Assembly: GCF_028307215.1 (NCBI RefSeq)
Contig: NZ_JAQMHV010000004.1
Location: 124,001-188,000, forward strand
Direction of reading: 5' to 3'
Length of the DNA: 64,000 nucleotides
Source: Falsirhodobacter sp. 20TX0035
GTDB taxonomy: Bacteria; Pseudomonadota; Alphaproteobacteria; Rhodobacterales; Rhodobacteraceae
Under the pieces are notes generated by a model that was not told where the DNA came from, made no database searches, and saw nothing but the letters and a program-made list of their open reading frames with translations. Positions 1 through 7,862 of the stretch are shown here, one piece after another; the stretch's first letter is position 1; each line of letters begins with the position of its first letter. Position numbers and translations under genes: made by a program.

Positions 1-163
1 CGTGGAACGAGGCCGACTTTTCCTGGTGGAACGGGCATGGCGCCCACCAGTCGCCCTTGCCCTGGTTCGACTTGCGCACGTCCCAGGTGACCTTGCGCCC
101 CACGACCTGGGACAGCGAGATCCGGGTGCGCAATTCGTCAAGGAAACCGTTCGGAAGGGACAT
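1..163 (-). CDS. dnaG: DNA primase, N-terminal part (runs off the window)
   Basis: Only the first 54 codons are inside the window. They read as the zinc-binding domain of bacterial DNA primase, which makes RNA primers for replication. Seen: a helical start (MSLPNGFLDELRTRI) of the kind that opens DnaG, then 'VVGRKVTW', then the zinc-ribbon start 'APCPFHQEKSASFH' at about residues 41-54, matching the family's CPFHxExxPSF signature. The remaining zinc ligands, the TOPRIM catalytic domain and the helicase-binding domain lie outside. Alanine replaces the usual proline of the T/S-P-S-F element, a mild variation. Confidence 0.9.
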   Translation of the reverse strand, partial: MSLPNGFLDELRTRISLSQVVGRKVTWDVRKSNQGKGDWWAPCPFHQEKSASFH

Positions 164-236
164 GCCGTCTATATCGGGTCAACGCCGCCCCGTGTCCATA
201 GGGTGCGCGCGCCGGAAGGCCCCGGCGCCCACACCA

Positions 237-1664
237 TCAGAGGCCCTTGGACTGGTAGGTCGCGGCCACGCGGCTGATGGACACGATATAGGCCGCCACG
301 CGCAGATCCTCGACATCGTCACGCCCGTGCCACACCTCGCGCATGGCCTGATAGGCCGTCCGCATCGTGTCATCGAGGCCCGAACGCACCAGCTCCAGCT
401 CTCCGGCGCCGTGCAGGTAGCGCTTCTTGAAGTCGGGCGACAGCGTCCAGCCAAGGCCCTTGTCGGCCGACAGGCGTTCCAGCTCGTTCACCAGAAGCTC
501 GTGGCGCGCCTCCTCGGCCCGGCGCTGCATCCGGCCGAAGCGGATGTGCGACAGGTTCTTCACCCATTCGAAATAGGACACCGTCACGCCACCGGCGTTG
601 GCGTACATGTCGGGGATGATCAGCGTGCCTTTCTTGCGCAGGATCTCGTCTGCGCCAAATGTCACGGGGCCGTTCGCGGCCTCGATGATCAGGGGGGCCT
701 GGATGCGTTCGGCGTTGCCCCGGTGGATGGCGCCTTCCATGGCCGCCGGGATCAGGATGTCGCATTCCGATTCCAGCAGCTTCGCGCCATCCTCCACGAA
801 CTGCGCGCCCGGATAGTCGCGGACCGATCCGGTCTTGACGATCCACTGGCGCACATCCTCCACGTCCAGCGCGTCGCCGACAAGGGCGCCGTCACGTTCG
901 ATGATGGCGGTGATCTTGGCGCCGTCCTCCTCGGACAGGAACTTCGCGGCGTGATAGCCCACGTTGCCCAGGCCCTGCACGACCACGCGCTTGCCGTCCA
1001 GCTTGCCCGACAGGCCGGCCCTTGCCGCATCTTCGGGGTGACGGAAGAACTCGCGCAGCGCGAACTGGATGCCGCGGCCCGTCGCCTCTACCCGGCCCTG
1101 GATGCCGCCGGCGTTCAGGGGCTTGCCGGTCACGCAGGCTTTGGCGTTGATGTCGGTCGTGTTCATCCGGGCGTACTGGTCGGCGATCCAGGCCATCTCG
1201 CGCTCGCTCGTGCCCATGTCGGGGGCGGGCACGTTCTGGGCGGGGTTGATCAGGTCGCGCTTGATCAGCTCATAGGCGAAACGGCGGGTGATCAGCTCCA
1301 GCTCCCGCTCGTCATACTGGCGGGGGTCGATGCACAGGCCGCCCTTGGACCCGCCGAAGGGCGTTTCCACCAGCGCGCACTTGTAGGTCATCAGCGCGGC
1401 CAGCGCCTCGACCTCGTCCTGGTTGACGTTCAGCGCAAAACGGATGCCGCCCTTCACGGGCTCCATATGTTCCGAGTGGACGGAGCGGTAGCCCGTGAAC
1501 GTTTCGATCTTGCCGCGCAGCCGCACGCCGAACCGCACCGTGTAGGTGGAATTGCAGACACGGATCTTCTGCTCCAGCCCCGGCGACAGGTCCATGTGCC
1601 GGACGGCACGGTTGAACATCAGATCGACGGACTCGCGGAAACTCGGCTCACCGGCAACGACCAT
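237..1664 (-). CDS. Glu/Leu/Phe/Val dehydrogenase (glutamate dehydrogenase family)
   Basis: A 475-residue amino-acid dehydrogenase that most likely interconverts glutamate and 2-oxoglutarate plus ammonia in the cytoplasm. Seen: substrate-domain motif 'KGGIRFA', then 'FGGSKGGL' with the catalytic lysine region, 'PAPDMGT', and the Rossmann motif 'VQGLGNVG' for the dinucleotide. The downstream 'PAAMEGAI' and 'EAANGPVT' blocks are typical of the family. The ATG at 1664 is chosen over an upstream GTG/ATG because GGGAGGAG sits just 5' of it. Cofactor preference (NAD or NADP) cannot be decided by eye. The size fits bacterial single-domain GDHs. The gene is on its own, with dnaG downstream on the same strand. 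Confidence 0.88.
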   Translation of the reverse strand: MVVAGEPSFRESVDLMFNRAVRHMDLSPGLEQKIRVCNSTYTVRFGVRLRGKIETFTGYRSVHSEHMEPVKGGIRFALNVNQDEVEALAALMTYKCALVETPFGGSKGGLCIDPRQYDERELELITRRFAYELIKRDLINPAQNVPAPDMGTSEREMAWIADQYARMNTTDINAKACVTGKPLNAGGIQGRVEATGRGIQFALREFFRHPEDAARAGLSGKLDGKRVVVQGLGNVGYHAAKFLSEEDGAKITAIIERDGALVGDALDVEDVRQWIVKTGSVRDYPGAQFVEDGAKLLESECDILIPAAMEGAIHRGNAERIQAPLIIEAANGPVTFGADEILRKKGTLIIPDMYANAGGVTVSYFEWVKNLSHIRFGRMQRRAEEARHELLVNELERLSADKGLGWTLSPDFKKRYLHGAGELELVRSGLDDTMRTAYQAMREVWHGRDDVEDLRVAAYIVSISRVAATYQSKGL

Positions 1665-1802
1665 GACAGGCTCCTCCCATTGCTTCGTAGGGCGGACGCT
1701 AGCGCTTGGGCCCGGCTGCGCCAACCCTGAAACGCCTGCCGCGCCGGGAAACCGAATCCGCCGCCGCGGGGTTCAGGAACGCAAGCCCATCGGAGATGTC
1801 CC

Positions 1803-2003
1803 ATGCCCCGCCCGTCCCTTCGCGACACGAACCGCGCCGCCCTTCACCTGCGCACCCGTCACCTGCGCGCCGACCTGGAGCTGGAGGTGACCCCGGCCGG
1901 GCTGGCCTCGATCGGCCTTCTGGTGTCGGGGATCCTGCTTTCGGTGGTGCCGATCGTGTGGGTGTCGACCCGCAAGCTGCCGGATCGCGACACGTCGAAG
2001 TAG
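1803..2003 (+). CDS. Small single-span membrane protein, unknown function
   Basis: A 66-residue protein I do not recognise. It has a basic, Arg-rich first 25 residues, a short acidic stretch (DLELEV), then one strongly hydrophobic segment at about residues 32-54 (GLASIGLLVSGILLSVVPIVW), followed by a polar tail (STRKLPDRDTSK). The positive-inside pattern puts the N terminus in the cytoplasm. A weak purine-rich site (GGAGATG) lies upstream of the ATG. It stands alone between the glutamate dehydrogenase gene, transcribed away from it, and a hydrolase. The composition looks coding, but homology was not tested. Confidence 0.5.
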   Translation: MPRPSLRDTNRAALHLRTRHLRADLELEVTPAGLASIGLLVSGILLSVVPIVWVSTRKLPDRDTSK

Positions 2004-2075
2004 CATCCGCGTGATCCTGCGGAACGCGCGGCACCGGACCGGGTTACCGCCGACATTCATTTTCAGGAGACGGCC

Positions 2076-2912
2076 ATGCCCTTCATCGAGACGCGCGACG
2101 GCACCAACCTCTACTATAAGGATTGGGGGACGGGGCGCCCGGTCCTCCTGCTGCACGGCTGGCCGCTGTCGTCGGACAGCTGGGACGACGTGGCCCTGCC
2201 CCTGGCGGAGGCGGGCTTCCGCGCCATCGCCTATGACCGCCGCGGCTTTGGCCGGTCCGATCAGCCGTGGGACGGCTACACCTACGACACGCTGGCCGAC
2301 GATCTGGCCGACGTGATGGAGGCCGTCGGCGCGCAGGACGCGGCCCTTGTCGGCTTTTCCATGGGCGGTGGCGAGGTGGCCCGCTACATGTCGCGCCACG
2401 GCGGCCGGAACGTGCGGCAGGCGGCGCTGATCGCGTCGGTTGTGCCCTACATGCTGAAGACCGACGACAATCCGGACGGCACTCCGCAATCCGTGTTCGA
2501 CGGCATGGCCGAAGGGATGAAGAAGGACCGCGCGCATTTCTTCGCATCGTTCTTCAAGACCTTCTACGGCACCACCCTTCTGCAGGGGGCTGGCCTGCGG
2601 TCGGGTGTCAGCGCCGAGATGGTGGAATGGTCCCGCGACACGGCGATGAAGGCGAGCCTGAAGGCGACATTGGACTGCGCGACGGCCTTTGCCACGACCG
2701 ACTTCCGCCCTGACCTGCCCCATTTCCGGGTGCCCACCCTGATCATCCACGGCACGGCGGACGAGACGGTGCCGATCGACGCCGCCGGACGCGCCGCGGC
2801 GCGCGGCATCGCCGGATCCACCCTGATCGAGTACGAGGGCGCCCCGCACGGCCTGTTCGCCAGCGACAAGGAGCGGCTGATCGGGGATCTGCTGACGTTC
2901 CTGCGATCCTGA
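2076..2912 (+). CDS. Alpha/beta hydrolase, non-haem chloroperoxidase/esterase type
   Basis: A 278-residue cytoplasmic alpha/beta-hydrolase. Seen: oxyanion motif 'LLHGWP' at 26-30, 'YDRRGFGRSDQP' at 53-64, the nucleophile elbow 'GFSMGG' with Ser95, the acid-loop motif 'HGTADETVP' near 228-236, and the catalytic His in 'EGAPHGLF' (His258). The triad is therefore complete. The pattern, especially GFSMGGGE and the C-terminal HGL, is that of cofactor-free haloperoxidases/aryl esterases, whose halide activity is usually incidental to ester or perester hydrolysis. The start has a good site (CAGGAGA). The natural substrate cannot be deduced, and it is not in an operon. Confidence 0.85.
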   Translation: MPFIETRDGTNLYYKDWGTGRPVLLLHGWPLSSDSWDDVALPLAEAGFRAIAYDRRGFGRSDQPWDGYTYDTLADDLADVMEAVGAQDAALVGFSMGGGEVARYMSRHGGRNVRQAALIASVVPYMLKTDDNPDGTPQSVFDGMAEGMKKDRAHFFASFFKTFYGTTLLQGAGLRSGVSAEMVEWSRDTAMKASLKATLDCATAFATTDFRPDLPHFRVPTLIIHGTADETVPIDAAGRAAARGIAGSTLIEYEGAPHGLFASDKERLIGDLLTFLRS

Positions 2913-3064
2913 CCGGATGGTGCGGCAGTGCGGTCGATCAGCAGCCTGCGTTTGGGACGTTCCTCTTGGCCCGAAGTCTTGGCTGCTGATGGCACTGCCT
3001 TCCACCCATTGTTTCGGGCAGGAGGCGGTCTTCACGGGCGCCAACACGCCGCTCTGCAGGAAAA

Positions 3065-3140
3065 TGGTGCCCCCAGACGGACTCGAACCGCCGACCCGCT
3101 GATTACAAATCAGCCGCTCTACCAGCTGAGCTATAGAGGC
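3065..3140 (-). tRNA. tRNA-Thr (UGU anticodon)
   Basis: The minus strand folds as a 76-nt cloverleaf with genome-encoded CCA. The acceptor stem pairs GCCTCTA with TGGGGGC (two G-U pairs and one U-G pair). The anticodon loop is TTTGTAA, giving UGU, which reads ACA and other ACN codons. The T arm carries GGTTCGAGTCC and the D arm AGCTCAGCTGGTAGAGC. Discriminator base A73 fits threonine tRNAs. Confidence 0.96.
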
Positions 3141-3250
3141 GCCGTGCCGTCTGTAGCCTGCGCGGCGGCGGCTGGCAACCCTTTCGGTAGATGGTTCACG
3201 CGCCGGATTTCGGGCGCTATACCAAGGCGAAAGCTGTTGGAAGGACACAG

Positions 3251-4123
3251 ATGCAGATCGCATTCCATGTGGGCGTTCATTGCACGGATGACGGACGGTT
3301 GCTGCGTTGCTTGCAGGCCAACGCCGAGGCCCTTGCGGCCGAGGGAATCGCGGTGCCCGATCCCGACATCTACCGCAACCTGCTGCGCGACGCGGCCAGC
3401 ACCCTTCAGGGACAGATCGCCAGCGGCGACACCGAAACCCTCATGATCGAGCAGATCATGGACGAACAGGCCGCCGACCGCATCGTCCTGTCCTGGGACA
3501 GCTTTCTGGCCTATCCGACCTGGGCCGTGCGCGGGCGGCTGTATTCCAAGGCCGGGGAACGGGTGCGCGGGTTGCAGAACACGTTCCCGTCGCACGACAC
3601 CCACATCTACATGGCGATTCGGAACCCGGCGACGTTTCTGCCGGACCTGTGCTCGCGCAAGCGCAACTCTCCGGTGTCGGAGGTGATCGGCGATGTCGAT
3701 CCGCTGGACCTGCACTGGTCCGAGGTGGTGAACGACCTGCGCTCGCTTGCGCCCGAAGCCGCGCTGACCGTCTGGTGCGACGAGGACACGCCCCTGATCT
3801 GGCCCGAGGTTCTGGCCGCCGTGGCGGGGATCGAGGACGGGACCGCGCTGACAGGGTGGGATGACATCCTGCACCACGTGATGGAGGATGAAGGCCTGCG
3901 CCGCCTCCAGACCATCATGGCGGAATCGCCGGTGCCGGACGTGGAGCGCCGGCGCGACATGATCGGCAACTTGCTGTCAGAATTCGTGCGCCCCGAGGCG
4001 GTCGAGGCCGAGTTCGAGATGCCGGGCTGGACCCAGGATCTGGTGGACGAGATGACGGCCCGCTACGAGGCCGACATCGAGCGCATCCGGCGCACGCCGG
4101 GGGTGACGTTCCTTACCCCCTGA
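3251..4123 (+). CDS. Conserved-looking protein with degenerate sulfotransferase-like start
   Basis: A 290-residue soluble protein that I cannot assign firmly. The opening 'IAFHVGVHCTDDGRLLRCL' has the spacing of the 5'-phosphosulfate loop of PAPS-dependent sulfotransferases (HIGxxKTGTTxLQ). The Lys-Thr-Gly-Thr core is missing, so the fold may be retained without the activity. Later 'IYMAIRNPATFLPDL' resembles the 3'-phosphate-binding strand (R-N/D-P). ATG 3251 is preferred over a far upstream start because AAGGA lies 5' of it. The gene follows a tRNA on the opposite strand and converges on gapR with a 3-base gap. The family call is inference from motif spacing only. Confidence 0.6.
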   Translation: MQIAFHVGVHCTDDGRLLRCLQANAEALAAEGIAVPDPDIYRNLLRDAASTLQGQIASGDTETLMIEQIMDEQAADRIVLSWDSFLAYPTWAVRGRLYSKAGERVRGLQNTFPSHDTHIYMAIRNPATFLPDLCSRKRNSPVSEVIGDVDPLDLHWSEVVNDLRSLAPEAALTVWCDEDTPLIWPEVLAAVAGIEDGTALTGWDDILHHVMEDEGLRRLQTIMAESPVPDVERRRDMIGNLLSEFVRPEAVEAEFEMPGWTQDLVDEMTARYEADIERIRRTPGVTFLTP

Positions 4124-4126
4124 CGG

Positions 4127-4381
4127 TCACTGCATGCCGAGCGCAGCCTTGTACATGTCCATGATCGCCTCTTCCTCGGCGATCTCGTCGGGCTTGCGGC
4201 GGCGCAGGGCGATGACCTTCTTCATCACCTTGGTGTCGTAGCCCCGGCCCTTGGCTTCGGCCATCAGCTCTTTCTGCTGTTCGTTCACGTCCTTCTTTTC
4301 GGATTCAAGCTGCTCGAAGCGCTCGATGAACTGGCGCAGTTCGTCTGCGGTGACATTGTAGGAATCGAGGGGATCGCTCAT
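4127..4381 (-). CDS. gapR: GapR-family (DUF2312) nucleoid-associated protein
   Basis: An 84-residue protein of the DUF2312 family, whose Caulobacter member GapR clamps overtwisted DNA ahead of replication and transcription and stimulates topoisomerases. Seen: an N-terminal coiled-coil helix (ADELRQFIERFEQLESEKKD), then the hallmark 'EAKGRGYDTKVMKKVIALR' near residues 46-64, then a C-terminal helix pair ending 'EEEAIMDMYKAALGM'. Length and motif order match the family. The start ATG follows 'MSDPLDSYNVTA' after an unremarkable leader. It converges on the upstream unknown gene with almost no gap. Role by homology; the motif is very distinctive. Confidence 0.9.
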   Translation of the reverse strand: MSDPLDSYNVTADELRQFIERFEQLESEKKDVNEQQKELMAEAKGRGYDTKVMKKVIALRRRKPDEIAEEEAIMDMYKAALGMQ

Positions 4382-4526
4382 GTCTTCTCGGCCCGGATGC
4401 TGTGGGTGATGTCGTGGACGCGGCCCCGGATGGGCCGCCGCGAACGGCAAGGCCGCGCACGCTGCGCGCTTGCCAGTTGCCGGTGACGGGGTTACCCCCT
4501 CGGCCGATGGAATGGAAGGGGTTGCG

Positions 4527-4742
4527 ATGGAATGGCTGGTCTGGATCGGCGCGGTGTTGTGCCTGGGCGGGATCGTGGGGCTGGCGCGCTGCATCCAGCT
4601 GGCGCTGCGGGCGCGCAACGAAGGCTTGGAGGGCGCGGCCTTGCAGGAGCGGTTCCGCAAGCTGACGCTGCTGAACACGGCCTCGCTCGGCATCTCGGCG
4701 CTGGGGCTGATGATGGTGGTGGCGGGGGTGATCCTGTCCTGA
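4527..4742 (+). CDS. Two-span small membrane protein, unknown function
   Basis: A 71-residue protein with two hydrophobic segments, about residues 3-20 (WLVWIGAVLCLGGIVGLA) and 48-70 (LLNTASLGISALGLMMVVAGVIL). A charged cytoplasmic-looking loop (RARNEGLEGAALQERFRK) joins them. ATG 4527 is preferred because GGAAGGGG precedes it. An in-frame ATG 18 bases upstream is possible. It sits divergently from gapR and about 70 bases ahead of a phosphatase-like gene, which may be co-transcribed. I do not recognise the family. Confidence 0.65.
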   Translation: MEWLVWIGAVLCLGGIVGLARCIQLALRARNEGLEGAALQERFRKLTLLNTASLGISALGLMMVVAGVILS

Positions 4743-4813
4743 CCATTGCGGGGGGCGGGTTGGGGCGGTAACGTTCCTCCGAATTTCAGGGCCGGTTTCA
4801 GGAAGGACCCCGC

Positions 4814-5233
4814 ATGGACATCCGCAAGATCACCGACAGCTACGCCGTCTCTCCGCAGATTGCACCCGAGGATGTGGCGGCCCTGCGCGCGGCGGGCTTC
4901 ACCACGGTCATCGACAACCGTCCGGATGGAGAAATCCCCCTCCACCTGCACACCGATGCCATGCGCGCGGCGGTGGAGGCCGAGGGCCTGCGCTTTGTCG
5001 CCAACCCCGTCATTCCCGGCCAACTGACGCACGAGATGCTGGACGCCCAGCGTGCCGCCATCGACGAAGCGGAAGGCCCGGTTCTGGCCTACTGCGCCTC
5101 GGGCAACCGCAGTTCAATCCTGTGGGCGCTGGTTCATGCGGGGCAGATGCCGATCGACGACCTCGTGGGTCTGCCGGCGCAGCACGGATACGACCTGAAT
5201 CACCTGCGCCCCACGCTGGAGCGCATGGCCTAA
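4814..5233 (+). CDS. TIGR01244 / DUF442 protein-tyrosine-phosphatase-fold protein
   Basis: A 139-residue protein of the small DUF442 family, which has a dual-specificity-phosphatase-like fold and is often annotated as a sulfur transferase. Elsewhere it is found fused to metallo-beta-lactamase domains as in BLH. Seen: start 'MDIRKITDSYAVSPQIAPED', strand 'FTTVIDNRPDGE', and the active-site loop 'YCASGNRSS' (C-x5-R, around residues 96-104). The full Cys-x5-Arg P-loop implies catalytic competence. In bacteria the family is tied to sulfide and persulfide handling, but no sulfide genes are adjacent. It ends in a 4-base convergent overlap with the next gene. Confidence 0.85.
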   Translation: MDIRKITDSYAVSPQIAPEDVAALRAAGFTTVIDNRPDGEIPLHLHTDAMRAAVEAEGLRFVANPVIPGQLTHEMLDAQRAAIDEAEGPVLAYCASGNRSSILWALVHAGQMPIDDLVGLPAQHGYDLNHLRPTLERMA

Positions 5234-6108
5234 GCCACCCCGCGCAGGGGCACGACCTCGGCCGACCGGGGTCGCTCCTCCGTCATCAGGCGGAGGGCGC
5301 GCATTCCCCGATTCTGTCCTAGCCGCCCCTGCCCGACCCCCTGACCGGCGGCCGTCTCCAGACGCACCTCCTCCAGCGAGGCGCGGGGCAAGGGGATCGT
5401 TTCCCCCACCCGCAGCTGCATCACGGCGGACAAGGGCGCCGTGAACTGACATAGCACCGCGTGCAGAAGCGTTTCAGACCCCAGCACCTGTTCGGCGAGG
5501 TCGGCGCGAAAGGCCGTATCCTCGGCCTGCGCCTCGGGCATGGCCGCACGGGCGGGCAGGATCAGCCACAGGCTGGCCGCGCGGCCGCCGCTGGCCGCCC
5601 CCGCCAGAACCACCTTGCTGTGCATCACCCGCAGATCGTCGGCGGACAGGGCCAGGATCAGCGCCTCGACATCCGGCAGGAAGGTGTCGCTGCGAAAGCC
5701 CGCGGCCCAACGATCCGCATCGGCCGTCACCCCGGCCCCAAGCGCCTCAAGTGCTGCGTCCATCGCGCCGCTGCACAGCGTGGCGTCGATGCGCGTGGGG
5801 CGCCGGGCGGCCGTATCCGTCGGGATGCGGCCCGTCATCTGCATCCCCACGATGCAGGCCGTCAGTTCCGCCGACAACAGGATCGCCCCGCGCGCGCCCC
5901 CTTCGTCATGCAACGACAGGATCAGCGCGTGATCAGGAACCAGCGCCGGAAGGTCCGCCGGTCCCACCGGCTCCACCGTGGCCGCCGTCACCACGACGTC
6001 CAGACCCACCGCTTCCAGCAGGGCGCGGGGCAGCGCCTGCCGCCACGCACGCACGGCGCCGTCTTCCTGCGGGGCCGGACGCGAAAGCTTCTGGCGGATG
6101 ATCGTCAC
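5230..6108 (-). CDS. Lone protein with C-terminal FliM/FliN (SpoA) domain
   Basis: A 292-residue protein whose last 80 residues look like the surface-presentation-of-antigens (SpoA) fold of flagellar C-ring proteins FliM/FliN. The signature is 'VGETIPLPRASLEEVRLET' followed by 'GQGRLGQNRGMRALRL', the usual strand-turn-strand with a conserved 'G.LGQ..G..ALR'. The first 200 residues are alanine-rich and do not show the FliM GGxG motifs clearly. No other flagellar gene is near. The start is GTG 6108 with AGGAGGGG upstream. It could be a detached switch component or a divergent, repurposed one. Domain call fairly firm, role open. Confidence 0.7.
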   Translation of the reverse strand: MTIIRQKLSRPAPQEDGAVRAWRQALPRALLEAVGLDVVVTAATVEPVGPADLPALVPDHALILSLHDEGGARGAILLSAELTACIVGMQMTGRIPTDTAARRPTRIDATLCSGAMDAALEALGAGVTADADRWAAGFRSDTFLPDVEALILALSADDLRVMHSKVVLAGAASGGRAASLWLILPARAAMPEAQAEDTAFRADLAEQVLGSETLLHAVLCQFTAPLSAVMQLRVGETIPLPRASLEEVRLETAAGQGVGQGRLGQNRGMRALRLMTEERPRSAEVVPLRGVA

Positions 6109-6263
6109 GGGGCCCCTCCTTCGGTTCGGCGCAGGATGCCACGATATTCCCTAACGAAACGTTAGGCACCGGCGAAGACCCGCGGCTGCGGCACAACAGC
6201 GCTTGCAAGCGACGGAAAAGGGGGCAACATCCGCCGCAACGCAATTCCGCCCCGAGGTTTCAC

Positions 6264-7862
6264 TTGCCGCACTCGACGTTCCGGATCCTGGCCGCCACCG
6301 CCCTTTCTCTGTCGCTGATCGCGCCGGCGGCGCAGGCGCAGACCACCGCCCCCACAGCCCCCGTCGAGGATGCGGCCCTGCACCGGTTCGGCGAGGCGCA
6401 GCCCTTCAGCTTCGACCAGCTGGCCGCCCGGGCGCGCGACCTGTCCACCCGGCCCTTCCAGCCGGTGGAGCCTGTGCATTCCGACATCCTGAGCCAGATC
6501 GACTTCAACGCCCACTGGCGCATCCGCTTCAAGAACGAAGAAACGGTGAAGATCGGCGACGCCCCGGTGCAGTTCTTCCACCTGGGCAAGTATTTCCAGC
6601 AGCCCGTGAAGATCTTCGAGGTGGCGGACGGACAGGCCCGGCAGATCCTGTATCACCGCAACTACTTCACCATGCCCGAGGACAGCCCCGCGATGCAGCT
6701 GGGCGATGATACGGGCTTTGCGGGCTTCCGCGTGATGCGGCCGGACCTGAAGACGGACTGGATCTCGTTCCTCGGCGCATCCTATTTCCGCACGGACGGC
6801 TTTGCGCGCCAGTACGGCCTGTCGGCCCGTGGCCTTGCCCTGAACACCGGGACCGCCCAGACCGAGGAATTCCCGCGCTTCACCGAGTTCTATCTGGAAA
6901 CGCCCACCGATCCGTCGCAGGACCTGATCATCAACGCCCTGCTGGACAGCCCCAGCGTCGCCGGCGCTTACCGGATCACCCTGACGAACCGCAACGGTCT
7001 GGGTCAGGTGGCCGAGGTGCAGAGCCGCCTCTTCTTCCGCAACGGGGTGGAACGTCTGGGCGTGGCGCCGCTGACCTCGATGTTCTGGTTCTCGGAAACC
7101 AACCGCTTCGCGTCGTCGGATTGGCGGCCCGAGGTGCACGACACCGACGGGTTGATGATGGTGACCGGCAACGGCGAGGAGATCTGGCGTCCGCTGAACA
7201 ACCCCGACCGGGTCGTGACCTCCACCTTCTCGGACGAGAACCCGCGCGGGTTCGGGCTGCTGCAACGCGACCGCAACTTCGAGAACTATCAGGACGACGG
7301 CATCTTCTACGACAAGCGCCCTTCCGTCTGGGTGGAGCCGACCTCGGACTGGGGCAAGGGCGCCGTCACGCTGGTAGAACTGCCGACGAATGACGAGGTC
7401 TATGACAACATCGGCGCCTTCTGGACCCCGGCCGAAGCGCCGAAGCCGGGACAGGAGATAGACTTCAACTATCGTCTGCACTGGGCCAAGGACGCGCCGA
7501 TCCCGGAAAACGTGGCTCGCACCTCGGCCACGCGGATCGGCGAAGGCGGCTATCCCGGCAACCCGCGCCCCGACAACCAGGTGAAGATGCATGTGGAATT
7601 CACGGGCGACGTGCTGAAGGGCCTGACGCGCGACGACGTGGACTTCAACGTGGAAATCTCCAACGGCGTGCAGGCGATCGAGCCGGGGGTCGTGGCCGTG
7701 GTCGGCAAGAACGACACGTTCCGGCTGACCTTCGACGTAGCGTCGGACGCCGACACGCTGGACATCCGGGCCAACCTCGTCAGCCCGAACGGGGAGCCGC
7801 TGACCGAAACTTGGCTGGGGCAGATCCACCCCCGCCAGATCCAGTATCTGCGCAAGCACTGA
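6264..7862 (+). CDS. opgG: Periplasmic glucan biosynthesis protein OpgG/MdoG
   Basis: A 532-residue exported protein of the MdoG family, needed in the periplasm for making branched beta-glucans that accumulate at low osmolarity. Seen: a Sec signal peptide (RILAATALSLSLIAPAAQA, cut near residue 25), then the family blocks 'FSFDQLAARARDLS', 'HWRIRFKNEE', 'GASYFRTDGFARQYGLSARG' near 171-190, 'FWFSETNR' and 'GFGLLQRDRNFENYQD'. The C-terminal Ig-like domain ends 'LTETWLGQIHPRQIQYLRKH'. The start is TTG with GAGG six bases upstream. I saw no in-frame ATG that would keep the signal peptide intact. The usual glucosyltransferase partner opgH is not adjacent. Confidence 0.93.
   Translation: MPHSTFRILAATALSLSLIAPAAQAQTTAPTAPVEDAALHRFGEAQPFSFDQLAARARDLSTRPFQPVEPVHSDILSQIDFNAHWRIRFKNEETVKIGDAPVQFFHLGKYFQQPVKIFEVADGQARQILYHRNYFTMPEDSPAMQLGDDTGFAGFRVMRPDLKTDWISFLGASYFRTDGFARQYGLSARGLALNTGTAQTEEFPRFTEFYLETPTDPSQDLIINALLDSPSVAGAYRITLTNRNGLGQVAEVQSRLFFRNGVERLGVAPLTSMFWFSETNRFASSDWRPEVHDTDGLMMVTGNGEEIWRPLNNPDRVVTSTFSDENPRGFGLLQRDRNFENYQDDGIFYDKRPSVWVEPTSDWGKGAVTLVELPTNDEVYDNIGAFWTPAEAPKPGQEIDFNYRLHWAKDAPIPENVARTSATRIGEGGYPGNPRPDNQVKMHVEFTGDVLKGLTRDDVDFNVEISNGVQAIEPGVVAVVGKNDTFRLTFDVASDADTLDIRANLVSPNGEPLTETWLGQIHPRQIQYLRKH

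Noticed and set aside
57-1730. A 557-codon open frame on the plus strand opposite the glutamate dehydrogenase gene
   Set aside because: Same reason: the minus strand has every dehydrogenase motif, and the plus frame has antisense-type composition.
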